This document shows, piece by piece, positions 40,336-49,121 of a DNA stretch of 57,204 bases (the first letter of the stretch is position 1; each line of letters opens with the position of its first letter). The position numbers and the translations under genes are program-made. The stretch is from Bacteroidales bacterium (GTDB lineage: Bacteria > Bacteroidota > Bacteroidia > Bacteroidales > P3). The stretch is from the NCBI GenBank assembly GCA_900769785.1, contig CAAGHV010000125.1:1-57204 (forward strand). Reading direction: 5' to 3'. A model generated the notes under the pieces. That model saw nothing but the letters and a program-made list of their open reading frames with translations, searched no databases and was not told where the DNA came from.

Positions 40336-42708
40336 TTAGTGATCGGTTACTCTTTTGTTGTATAGTGTAAATCCCACTGTTCCTACTACGGAGAATATCT
40401 GTTGCCTTTGGTCGCGGCCTTGTTGGCGGTAGTTCATCATCAGGCTTATGGGGCCTATGGGTGTGTGATATACTATTCCGGCCGAGGCTAGCAGGTACCG
40501 CTTGTCGAAGTATGGGCCAAGGTAAGCCTTGTTGTCGGCATCGCGGCATATCTCTCTTATGGGTTGGTATAAGTAGCATTCGGCACGCAGATGCAACTTT
40601 TTGTTGATATGGAATATGTTTTGCAAACCTACCGAAAGGAACTCAAACGAGCGGTATTCTTGAATAAAGTTTTGTGAAAGCTCCACTATGGGGGCAAAGT
40701 TGTAGGCGTGTAGCAAAGTGGCCAGATAGTTGGAAAACATAAGGTCGTTGATTCCTAAGGTATATAGCCCTTCGGCCGAAACACCCAACGAGTATATTGG
40801 TGCAAGTTTGAAGTATTGGTTGTATTGGGCATGAAATTGTAGCCATTGGTGTTGCTTTGTAATTTCGGGGTTTATACCGTTTTCGCTGAAACGTTCATTG
40901 CCCGATACATACGAGGCATTCAAAAGCAGGTGCATACCGCTGGTGGGGTATTGCCAATGGTTGAGAAGGTTGTGCTCGTAGGCCCACGATAGCGTTAGGG
41001 GACGGAACGAGGTGTAGTCTGATGTGTCATTGAAGTCTATCTGTGTAAAGTCTTGATAATAGCGACTGTGTTCAAAATTCTTCGACAATTTGATCGATGT
41101 TTTGGCATATTGGCCAACAGGCATACCTATGCTTGTGGCAAAATAGTGTTCGCGTTGTTTGAGGTAGATAGGTTGTTCTATATCGAACGAGAACATCGAT
41201 GATTCGTAATAGTTCCATCCGTTAAACACGTATTCGGCTTGTGCATAGAATGGTATCTTAGTAGGAAAATCAATACGGTAATACGGATTTACTGAGTTGT
41301 AGAAACGACCTACATATACATTGGTTGCTGTAAGCGAACTTATAAATCCTGTATGTCTATAGTTGAGATGTGCATATATTTGGCTTGGTGACCCAAACGA
41401 GATATTGCCTCCAATGGCAGCCGTAAGGGCATCTTTCATTTTTACCCTTAGGTTGACGTTGTAGTTGTCCTTCGTGGTATCGAACGTGATGGTTGGGTGA
41501 ACAGCCTGTATGTTTTGGTCCGAAAATAGTCGCAAGTACGATGAACGCATGTAGTTCATTGTATATAGGTGGTTGGCCTTCATTGCCAACAGTCGTTTCA
41601 GGTACTTCTGCTGATGCTTGTTTACACCGTTTATACTTACGGAGTCTATAATCATCAGTGGTTGGCGAGCCTTGAAACTTAGTCGTTTGTTTGCAACTTC
41701 GGTAGGTGATACTTTTACGGGTATCAGTTTTTTGATAGAGTCGAGGTTGTATTTCACCTCGTTGTAGCCTATCTGTATTACCTCGGCGGTGTTGCTGAAG
41801 TCTATAACATTAAGCGGTGGCACCTTTGGTTCTAGTATTATGCCTTTTGTGGAGCTGTCCAACGAGTAGTTCTGTTCGGTTACAACCATGCGCTGTATAA
41901 AGCTGATTACGTTCTCTTCCGTAGCATCGGGAAAGTTGGTCGATGTTTTGATACCTATTATTATATCGGGATCGAAATCGTCTTTCATCTTCTTGATGGG
42001 AAAGTTGTCGTACAATCCACCATCGAAGTATAGTACAGAGTCGTAGGTGATGGGGTTGAAGTATAGTGGAAATGTCATTGATGCACGTATAGCCAGCCCC
42101 AAGTCGCCTTTTGAGAAATAGAAAGGTTTACGCTTATTGATGTCGGCGGCCACACAGCGGAAAGGTATAAACAAACTGTCGAAATTGTTTCGGGCTATGG
42201 CTGTGGCACCGGCAAATATCTCCATAAAAGCAAAGTCTATAAGTACCGGCGATACCAAGCTTGATGGTACTCTTACTTTGAATCCGTTTTTGTCCAAGTT
42301 CATGTTTACTCCCAGCCATCGTGGGTTTGGAGTCTCTGACTTGAAAGCGTAGGAATACACATCGTCTATCCGTCCGTTTATCCAATCCGAAAATTCATCT
42401 GATAGAAAGATGTCTTCCATTTGTTCGGTGGAGTAGCCCGAGGCATATAGTCCTCCCACTATAGCTCCTGCCGATGTGCCGGCAATATAGTCGATGGGTA
42501 TTCCGGCTTCTTCCAGTGCCCTTATTGCTCCAATGTGGGCAACGCCTTTGGCACCTCCTCCACTAAGAACCAACCCTACAGTAGGCCTGTTGGGCCGAGA
42601 TTTTTTGGTGTTTTGACCTTGTACCGAAACAACGATACATAGCAGTAGCAACAACATAGTAGTGCTTATCAGTTTCTGTATTTTATGTGTGTTTCGATAC
42701 AATGTCAT
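40336..42708 (-). CDS. Patatin-like phospholipase fused to an outer-membrane barrel
   Basis: 790 residues. A signal peptide (~1-30) is followed by a patatin domain (~42-270): oxyanion loop SGGGAKG, nucleophile Ser79 in GTSAG, and catalytic Asp in YFDGGLYDNFP. A POTRA-like linker follows (~350-430, IDSVSINGVNKHQQKYLKRL), then a BamA-like C-terminal barrel (~430-790, ending with aromatic beta strands). This is the type V/PlpD-like arrangement common in Bacteroidota, probably an outer-membrane lipase whose patatin domain faces the cell exterior or periplasm; the substrate is unknown. It sits 24 bp after hutI in the operon. Confidence 0.9.
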   Translation of the reverse strand: MTLYRNTHKIQKLISTTMLLLLLCIVVSVQGQNTKKSRPNRPTVGLVLSGGGAKGVAHIGAIRALEEAGIPIDYIAGTSAGAIVGGLYASGYSTEQMEDIFLSDEFSDWINGRIDDVYSYAFKSETPNPRWLGVNMNLDKNGFKVRVPSSLVSPVLIDFAFMEIFAGATAIARNNFDSLFIPFRCVAADINKRKPFYFSKGDLGLAIRASMTFPLYFNPITYDSVLYFDGGLYDNFPIKKMKDDFDPDIIIGIKTSTNFPDATEENVISFIQRMVVTEQNYSLDSSTKGIILEPKVPPLNVIDFSNTAEVIQIGYNEVKYNLDSIKKLIPVKVSPTEVANKRLSFKARQPLMIIDSVSINGVNKHQQKYLKRLLAMKANHLYTMNYMRSSYLRLFSDQNIQAVHPTITFDTTKDNYNVNLRVKMKDALTAAIGGNISFGSPSQIYAHLNYRHTGFISSLTATNVYVGRFYNSVNPYYRIDFPTKIPFYAQAEYVFNGWNYYESSMFSFDIEQPIYLKQREHYFATSIGMPVGQYAKTSIKLSKNFEHSRYYQDFTQIDFNDTSDYTSFRPLTLSWAYEHNLLNHWQYPTSGMHLLLNASYVSGNERFSENGINPEITKQHQWLQFHAQYNQYFKLAPIYSLGVSAEGLYTLGINDLMFSNYLATLLHAYNFAPIVELSQNFIQEYRSFEFLSVGLQNIFHINKKLHLRAECYLYQPIREICRDADNKAYLGPYFDKRYLLASAGIVYHTPIGPISLMMNYRQQGRDQRQQIFSVVGTVGFTLYNKRVTDH

Positions 42709-42732
42709 GCTTTTGTGGATGTGTTTATATGT

Positions 42733-43971
42733 TTAACCAATTATTTTTCCATTTAAAACAACGGTTTCTACCTTATTGTTTCCGTAGGAGTATGGCATAT
42801 ATTCATACGATGGTATAGGCTTGGTGATATAGAAGTTGGCTTTTTTGCCTACAGCTATGCTTCCAAGTATGTCGCTTACGCCCATTGCATAGCCACTGTT
42901 GATGGTGGTGGCGTTGATAGCCTCTTCGGGAGTCATGCGGTAGTTGACACATGCAAACGATAGTATAAGCTGCATATTGCCTGATGGCGACGAGCCCGGG
43001 TTAAAGTCGCTGGACATGGCCACTGGCAATCCGGCGTTCATCATCTTGCGAACGGGCGACAGCTGCATATTTAGAAAGAATGCTGCTCCTGGCAATACTG
43101 TAGGCATACATTCCGAACCGAGGAATGCTTCAATCTCTTCGTCGCCTACATATTCCAAGTGGTCGCACGATAGGGCGTTGTATTGTACACCCACCTGTAC
43201 ACCGCCCGAACATGCCATTTCGTTGGCATGAATTTTGGGTCGCATACCGTATTTGGCACCGGCTTCCAGCATTCGGGCAGTCTCTTCGACAGTGAAGAAC
43301 CCTTTGTCGCAAAATACATCAATATAGTCGGCCAGACCTTCAGCGGCAGCTTGTGGTATCATTTCATTTATCACCACATCAACAAATTCACCTTGTCGGC
43401 CACGGTATTCCATTGGAACTCCATGTGCTCCCAATAGTGTTGATTTTATTGTAAGTGGCGACGCTTCTTTCAGACGGCGTATTACGCGTAACATTTTCAT
43501 CTCGGCTTCGGTTGTGAGGCCGTAGCCACTCTTTATTTCTACAGCACCTGTGCCATAGGTTATTATTTCTTGAAGGCGTAGTAGCGCATCGTCAAACAGT
43601 TCGTCTTCCGAGGCTTGTTGCAAACGTTTGGCCGAGTTGAGTATTCCACCTCCACGTTGTGCTATCTCTTCGTAGCTTAGGCCTTTTATTTTGTCTATGT
43701 ATTCTATTTCGCGGCTACCGGCATATATAAGGTGTGTGTGCGAGTCGCAAAACGATGGGAATACCATTCTGCCGCTTGCGTCAATTTCCTTGTCGAAGGT
43801 TTGTTCGGCCAGGTCTTTCATTTCGCCAAAAGCGGTTATCTTGTCTTTTTCCACTATCAGGTAGGCATTTTTTATGGTTGGCAATACTGCCATATCTTTG
43901 CCACACACTTTCAGGCGTGGAGTGGTTTCGGCTTGTATAAGTTCTTTTATGTTTTTTACTAATGTTCTCAT
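42733..43971 (-). CDS. hutI: Imidazolonepropionase
   Basis: 412 residues, amidohydrolase superfamily. Metal ligands HTH (FCDSHTHLIYAG, ~79), HANE (~245), DHLEYV and Asp in SSDFNPGSSPS are present, the last motif being specific for HutI. It opens 4-imidazolone-5-propionate to N-formimino-glutamate in histidine degradation. The other hut genes are not here; it lies 46 bp after ruvB and before the patatin gene with no promoter visible between, so it is probably expressed with ruvB rather than controlled by histidine. Confidence 0.95.
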   Translation of the reverse strand: MRTLVKNIKELIQAETTPRLKVCGKDMAVLPTIKNAYLIVEKDKITAFGEMKDLAEQTFDKEIDASGRMVFPSFCDSHTHLIYAGSREIEYIDKIKGLSYEEIAQRGGGILNSAKRLQQASEDELFDDALLRLQEIITYGTGAVEIKSGYGLTTEAEMKMLRVIRRLKEASPLTIKSTLLGAHGVPMEYRGRQGEFVDVVINEMIPQAAAEGLADYIDVFCDKGFFTVEETARMLEAGAKYGMRPKIHANEMACSGGVQVGVQYNALSCDHLEYVGDEEIEAFLGSECMPTVLPGAAFFLNMQLSPVRKMMNAGLPVAMSSDFNPGSSPSGNMQLILSFACVNYRMTPEEAINATTINSGYAMGVSDILGSIAVGKKANFYITKPIPSYEYMPYSYGNNKVETVVLNGKIIG

Positions 43972-44017
43972 ATCTGTTCTATTATCGTTAGGAAAAGTTT
44001 TACTTCATATTATTTTC

Positions 44018-45043
44018 TCAAAACAATTCGGCTTGGTTTCCGCTTGTGCGGAATTTGCCCAAATGCTGGTAAGCCAGTGCTGTTACCTCTCTTCCGCGTG
44101 GTGTACGCATCAGGTACCCCTCTTGGATAAGGAATGGCTCATACACTTCCTCTATGGTGCCGGTGTCTTCGCCCACAGCAGTGGCTATGGTGGATATTCC
44201 CACAGGGCCACCCTTAAACTTATCTATTATCACTTCAAGTATTCGGTTGTCCATCTCGTCTAGTCCGTTCTTGTCCACGTTGAGGGCTGCTAGGGCGTAT
44301 TGTGCAATGTCCAGTGTGATGGTTCCCGATCCTTTTACCTGTGCAAAGTCGCGAACGCGGCGTAGCAGTAGGTTGGCTATACGCGGTGTTCCACGGCTGC
44401 GACGGGCTATCTCTATGGCCGATTCGCTGGTGATGGGTACATCTAGCAGCCCGGCCGAGCGGGTAACAATACGGCTAAGTGTTTCAACATCGTAGTATTG
44501 CAACCTCGACGTTATCCCAAACCTCGAGCGAAGGGGTGCTGTAAGCAGTCCCGAACGGGTGGTGGCACCTATCAGCGTAAAGGGATTAAGACTTATCTGA
44601 ACGCTGCGGGCACTGGGACCCGACTCTATCATAATATCTATTCTATAGTCCTCCATTGCCGAGTAGAGGTATTCCTCCACCACGGGCGAAAGGCGGTGTA
44701 TCTCGTCTATAAACAGTACATCATTAGGCTCGAGGTTGGTAAGTATGCCTGCCAGTTCGCCGGGTTTGTCCAATACCGGACCCGATGTCATTTTTAGGTT
44801 TACACCCAGTTCGTTGGCAACGATGTGCGAAAGTGTGGTCTTGCCCAAGCCCGGAGGGCCGTGAAGCAACAGGTGATCCAAAGGCTCCTTACGTTCGCGG
44901 GCTGCTTGAACAAATATTTTCAGATTGTCCAATATCTGTGTCTGTCCCGCAAAACTATCGAAATACGAAGGCCGTAAGGCTCTTTCAACCTCGCGTTCGC
45001 TTTTCGATTGGCTTCTTCCCGTGGCATCTAAATTATCGTTCAT
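44018..45043 (-). CDS. ruvB: Holliday junction helicase subunit RuvB
   Basis: 341 residues from the ATG at 45043. The frame continues about 80 codons upstream, but the promoter at 45083-45090 lies within that extension and RuvB starts just before RALRPSYFDSFAGQ. AAA+ motor with Walker A LHGPPGLGKTTLSHIVANE, Walker B VLFIDEIHRLSP, sensor 1 LIGATTRSGLLTAPLRSRFG and a C-terminal winged helix (PRGREVTALAYQHL). It drives branch migration with RuvA. First gene of the operon. Confidence 0.97.
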   Translation of the reverse strand: MNDNLDATGRSQSKSEREVERALRPSYFDSFAGQTQILDNLKIFVQAARERKEPLDHLLLHGPPGLGKTTLSHIVANELGVNLKMTSGPVLDKPGELAGILTNLEPNDVLFIDEIHRLSPVVEEYLYSAMEDYRIDIMIESGPSARSVQISLNPFTLIGATTRSGLLTAPLRSRFGITSRLQYYDVETLSRIVTRSAGLLDVPITSESAIEIARRSRGTPRIANLLLRRVRDFAQVKGSGTITLDIAQYALAALNVDKNGLDEMDNRILEVIIDKFKGGPVGISTIATAVGEDTGTIEEVYEPFLIQEGYLMRTPRGREVTALAYQHLGKFRTSGNQAELF

Positions 45044-45082
45044 GGTAGTTATAAGCAAATTGTTATATCGTTTTTCAGTTTG

Positions 45083-45090
45083 CAAAGATA
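45083..45090 (-). promoter_or_regulatory. Promoter of the ruvB-hutI-patatin-lolD-rlmB operon, -7 element
   Basis: TATCTTTG on the minus strand, 40 bp upstream of the ruvB ATG. No other promoter-like motif is seen in the short gaps of the operon. Confidence 0.78.
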
Positions 45091-45438
45091 CGACTTTTTT
45101 GTCATTCGTAGCCCTTTGTAGCTTTATTATTTCGCACAACTTTTTTATCACCGCATAATTTTCTATGAATAAGAGTATTCTATAAGAATTAATATATTGT
45201 GTGGGATGCTTAAATTTCCATGATTCTTTTGCAAAACTATTTCTACTATTGTGGATTTCTTTTTGCTTTGGGTAAATGAATATCATTCTTTAAAAAGTAC
45301 TATCGGTACTTCAATTATCCGTCTTTTGTTTATTGCATATCATAAATACGGTTATACACTGTTGTTGCAAAGTCTGTAACATATTCTGAATAACGGTCTG
45401 CTTTATCATTGAAAATTCACTATTTTCGATGTGGAAAA

Positions 45439-45446
45439 TATCTTTG
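45439..45446 (+). promoter_or_regulatory. Orphan -7 element upstream of the 22-bp array
   Basis: TATCTTTG about 13 bp before the first unit of the array at 45460. If active, it would transcribe the array. It may be chance. Confidence 0.35.
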
Positions 45447-45459
45447 GAAAGAGGTGAAA

Positions 45460-45569
45460 TTCCCTCCTAATATAGACAAAATTCCCTCGTGACGAAGATT
45501 TATTTTTCTCCCGATGTAGGAAAATTTTCTTCCTGAGAAAAATTTATCGTTATGGTGGGGAAAATTTTT
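45460..45569. repeat. Five-unit 22-bp array
   Basis: Units start at 45460, 45482, 45504, 45526 and 45548. The consensus of the first four is TTCCCTCGTGATGTAGATTT, the same family as 7761-7870 and 35801-35866. The fifth (TATGGTGGGGAAAATTTTT) matches the 35867 unit in sequence and order. It lies in the divergent gap between ruvB and the TonB receptor gene; the rest of that gap (45091-45438) shows no gene. Confidence 0.87.
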
Positions 45570-45635
45570 CTTTGATTATCAATAGGTATTGATGTTGTTT
45601 GAAACAAAATTACAGTGTATGTCGGAAAAAAGTAT

Positions 45636-45643
45636 TATCTTTG
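45636..45643 (+). promoter_or_regulatory. Promoter of the TonB receptor operon, -7 element
   Basis: TATCTTTG, 57 bp upstream of the ATG. Confidence 0.72.
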
Positions 45644-45700
45644 CATTTTCAAAAATAAATAATTTATTACAAACAAATTTTATACACAAAGAACAGAAAT

Positions 45701-48139
45701 ATGAATATAGAAAGAAAGAAACACCTCCAAACACTTGGATGTTTGGTTGTATTTGTGGCTTTGCTTTTGGGATACCAATCGGGTAAGGCTCAAACAGTAA
45801 GTGGTACTGTTACGGACAAGGCCACGGGCGAAACTCTGATAGGGGCTACTGTGCTTGACGAGATTTCGGGCAAAGGAACTGTTACTAATGCTCATGGCCG
45901 TTATTCGTTTACCATTCATCAAGATTCGGTAAGGTTGCGCGTGTCGTATGTAGGCTATGCTACACAGTTGTTCAGCTTGAAGTTGGACAAGGCCACCGAA
46001 ATTAATATACGCTTAGAGCCTGCCGTTGAACTACAGACAGTTACCATACGTGCCGAAAGGCCTACCGATCCCAAAAGTTCGCAGCTTAGTGCTATTGCCA
46101 TACCGGTAGAGCATCTCAAGTCGGTGCCGGTATTGTTTGGCGAAGTAGATGTGCTTAAAACCCTCCAGCTTATGCCCGGTGTACAAGGAGGCTCGGAAGG
46201 TATGAGCGGTATGTATGTGCGTGGTGGCGGTCCCGACGAAAATTTGTTTCTGCTCGACGGAGTGCCTATATATAATGTAAGCCACCTAGGCGGCTTTTTC
46301 AGCGCCTTCAATGCTGATGCCGTAAAGAACGTTACATTATACAAGGGTAGCTTTCCAGCAAGGTTTGGTGGACGATTGTCTAGTGTGCTGGATATTACTA
46401 CCAACAATGGTAATGACAAGGAATATCATGGCTCGGTAAATATAGGCCTTATATCGGCCAAGTTGGCATTGGAAGGACCTATAGTGAAGGAGAAAACCAC
46501 CTTCAGTATCTCGGCACGTCGTACCTATGGCGACCTTATGTTGCAGCCCGTGTTGTCGATGATGAACAATGGCGAATTTGATAAGCTGAGGGCAGGATAT
46601 TATTTCTACGATTTTAATGGTAAGATTACACATAAGTTCTCCGAACGTAGTCGCTTGTATGCCAGCTATTATATGGGCGACGATAAGGTGTATGCACGTA
46701 TCAGATACGACGAGTCGAACAACGGCGACATATATCGCGAAACTATGAAGATGAACATGAATTGGGGTAACATAGTGGGTAGCTTAAGATGGAACTATGT
46801 GATAAACCCACAGCTGTTTATGAACATAACAGGATCGTTTACACGCTATCGCAATGATATAGGAATGGGAATGGAATATTATGGTGAATATGAATACGAC
46901 GGAATTTATGAAAAGGAAGAGGAGTCAATAGATATGAACTATAAATCCGGTATTCGTGACTATGCCATACGTGCCGATTTCGACTACAGTCCCGACCCAA
47001 GTCATAGCATAAAGTTTGGTGGTTCGATGACACACCACGTATTTACTCCCGAGGTGTTGGGTATGAAACTACAACTCGACTACTCTGACGAGATGGGAAA
47101 TTATGGTATAGATACAACCTTGGGACAAAGTGTTGTGCATGCCAACGAAATAAACCTATTTGCCGAAGACGATTGGGCAATAACCGAGTCGTTGAAGCTT
47201 AATGCCGGATTGGCACTTAGTGGCTTTGCGGTGGAAGGAACTTTTTATCCCTCCATACAGCCACGCCTAAGTGGCCGTTGGCTATTGAGCGACGACTTTT
47301 CGGCCAAGTTTGGATATGCCTATATGACCCAGTATCTACACCTTTTGAGTACATCGGGTATAAATATGCCTACCGACCTGTGGGTGCCCGTAACGGCTCG
47401 TATAGCTCCTATGAATGCCCACCAGGTGGCCGCAGGACTATCGTATAACCTATTGAGTATATTAGACCTGTCATTAGAAAGTTATTACAAAAGTATGGAT
47501 AACCTGATGGAATACAAAGACGGTGCTTCGTTTTTTGGCAGCAGTGTGGGCTGGGAAGACAAGGTGTGTCTTGGCCGTGGATGGGCCTACGGGTTGGAGT
47601 TTTTGGCTCAGAAAACGGTGGGTACATTCACCGGCTGGATTGGATACACATGGAGCAAGACAATGCGACTATTTGACCGCCCCGGTCAGGTGCTGAACAA
47701 TGGCAACCCGTTCCCGGCCAAATACGACCGTCGTCACGATTTCTCGATAGTGCTGATGTATAAGCCCAACGACCGTTTCGACATCAGCGCCACTTGGGTG
47801 TATAGCACTGGTAATGCTGCTACTTTGGCAATGCAGGAATTTGAAGCACCGGATATTGAAGGATGGTATAGAAATGAAATAGAGTATGTGGAAGGACGAA
47901 ATAATTTCCGTATGCCCGACTATCACCGTATGGATATAGGCATGAACTTCCACAAAAAGAAGAAACACGGAGTACGCACATGGAACATAAGTATATATAA
48001 TGTATATAACCGCAAAAATCCGTATATGATATACGAGGGTACGCACTACAACCCTGTAAGTGGCAACTACGAAGGACGACTGATGCAACTATCGATATTT
48101 ACAATACTACCTTCGATATCATATCAATATAGATTCTAA
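45701..48139 (+). CDS. TonB-dependent receptor with carboxypeptidase-regulatory-like domain
   Basis: 812 residues, outer membrane. Signal peptide ~1-31 (cleavage after GKAQ). A CarboxypepD_reg-like domain (~32-110, VSGTVTDKATGETLIGATV) is followed by the plug (~125-235, DVLKTLQLMPGVQGGSEG and YVRGGGPDENLFLLDGVPIY) and a 22-strand barrel to the aromatic C-terminus (SISYQYRF). It is not SusC-like in size (about 1000) and has no SusD partner; instead a DUF4249 lipoprotein follows after 44 bp, a recurrent pairing in Bacteroidota. The imported ligand is unknown. Confidence 0.93.
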   Translation: MNIERKKHLQTLGCLVVFVALLLGYQSGKAQTVSGTVTDKATGETLIGATVLDEISGKGTVTNAHGRYSFTIHQDSVRLRVSYVGYATQLFSLKLDKATEINIRLEPAVELQTVTIRAERPTDPKSSQLSAIAIPVEHLKSVPVLFGEVDVLKTLQLMPGVQGGSEGMSGMYVRGGGPDENLFLLDGVPIYNVSHLGGFFSAFNADAVKNVTLYKGSFPARFGGRLSSVLDITTNNGNDKEYHGSVNIGLISAKLALEGPIVKEKTTFSISARRTYGDLMLQPVLSMMNNGEFDKLRAGYYFYDFNGKITHKFSERSRLYASYYMGDDKVYARIRYDESNNGDIYRETMKMNMNWGNIVGSLRWNYVINPQLFMNITGSFTRYRNDIGMGMEYYGEYEYDGIYEKEEESIDMNYKSGIRDYAIRADFDYSPDPSHSIKFGGSMTHHVFTPEVLGMKLQLDYSDEMGNYGIDTTLGQSVVHANEINLFAEDDWAITESLKLNAGLALSGFAVEGTFYPSIQPRLSGRWLLSDDFSAKFGYAYMTQYLHLLSTSGINMPTDLWVPVTARIAPMNAHQVAAGLSYNLLSILDLSLESYYKSMDNLMEYKDGASFFGSSVGWEDKVCLGRGWAYGLEFLAQKTVGTFTGWIGYTWSKTMRLFDRPGQVLNNGNPFPAKYDRRHDFSIVLMYKPNDRFDISATWVYSTGNAATLAMQEFEAPDIEGWYRNEIEYVEGRNNFRMPDYHRMDIGMNFHKKKKHGVRTWNISIYNVYNRKNPYMIYEGTHYNPVSGNYEGRLMQLSIFTILPSISYQYRF

Positions 48140-48183
48140 TAAAAGCTAATGAAACAAAAAACGAATAATAAAAACAGAATATT

Positions 48184-49107
48184 ATGAAGACAATAAACAA
48201 TATATATATAAGACTATTGGCCCTAGCGGCCTTGTCGGCAATGGTGTTTGCTTCGTGCGAAACCCCGTTGGATATCGAATATTTAGATACTGAAGAGAAA
48301 GTGGTGGTAAATGCAATGGGAAACACTGATGAAAACCTCAACCTAAGGCTTACATACAGCCGTTGGTTTCTTTCGGAAAAACCATTCAAGGAGATAGATA
48401 ATGCCACCGTAAGTCTGATAGCCAATGGTCAAAAGGTTGATGAAGGTGCATTGCGTGTAGATGGCAGCACATACCCGGCAAAGAAGTATTACTGTTTTGA
48501 TAACTATTTGCCAAAGGAAGGTGATATGCTAAAACTAGATATACAGGTGCCCGGTGAAGAACCTGTTTCGGCCGAATGTAAGGTGCCATATAAGCCTCAT
48601 ATGTCCAATTTTACAGTTAAGGAACACAATGTTGATGATGATTATAGTGGTTATAAGGAATTGGGAATTTCCTTTCTTTTGAACGATAATCCTAATGAGA
48701 AAAACTACTATATGCTGCAAATTTATTCTTTCGACCAAGATTATCTCCAATATTTTTCAATTACAGATTATCTACTTGTTGAAACCGATGTTGCAGGTGC
48801 GATAGAAGGCGATATGTCTGTTACAGACAATGTATTTTTGTTTTCGGACGAGAAAATTAACGGACTCAATTACAATATTAATCTAGAGTTGTCCATTGAT
48901 ATGTACTCATACGATAATGGAGGTCTTCAATTTAGGTTAATTGCAATACCGGAAGCATTGTATTATTATATGCAAAGTCTTGATTTGATGACTGATGATA
49001 TGCAAGAAGTGTTTGGTGAACCGGTGCAGATATATAACAATATCAGCAACGGAATAGGCATATTTGCAATATCGTCCACAACTATAGAACATGTAGTTGC
49101 AAACTAA
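48184..49107 (+). CDS. DUF4249 lipoprotein, TonB receptor partner
   Basis: 307 residues. The signal peptide ends in the lipobox MVFASC, placing the lipidated Cys at residue 27. The next residues (ETPLDIEYLDTEEKVVVNAMGNTDENLNLRLTY) are the typical beginning of DUF4249, with an Ig-like beta-rich fold (ATVSLIANGQ, PKEGDMLKLDIQVPGEE). It probably sits on the outer membrane or cell surface next to the TonB receptor encoded just upstream and may help capture ligand. Function not established. Confidence 0.88.
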   Translation: MKTINNIYIRLLALAALSAMVFASCETPLDIEYLDTEEKVVVNAMGNTDENLNLRLTYSRWFLSEKPFKEIDNATVSLIANGQKVDEGALRVDGSTYPAKKYYCFDNYLPKEGDMLKLDIQVPGEEPVSAECKVPYKPHMSNFTVKEHNVDDDYSGYKELGISFLLNDNPNEKNYYMLQIYSFDQDYLQYFSITDYLLVETDVAGAIEGDMSVTDNVFLFSDEKINGLNYNINLELSIDMYSYDNGGLQFRLIAIPEALYYYMQSLDLMTDDMQEVFGEPVQIYNNISNGIGIFAISSTTIEHVVAN

Positions 49108-49121
49108 ACACTATTTTAGTA

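Noticed and set aside
5005..45569. CRISPR arrays
   Set aside because: The 22-bp units are contiguous with no unique spacers, vary from locus to locus, and no cas gene is present.
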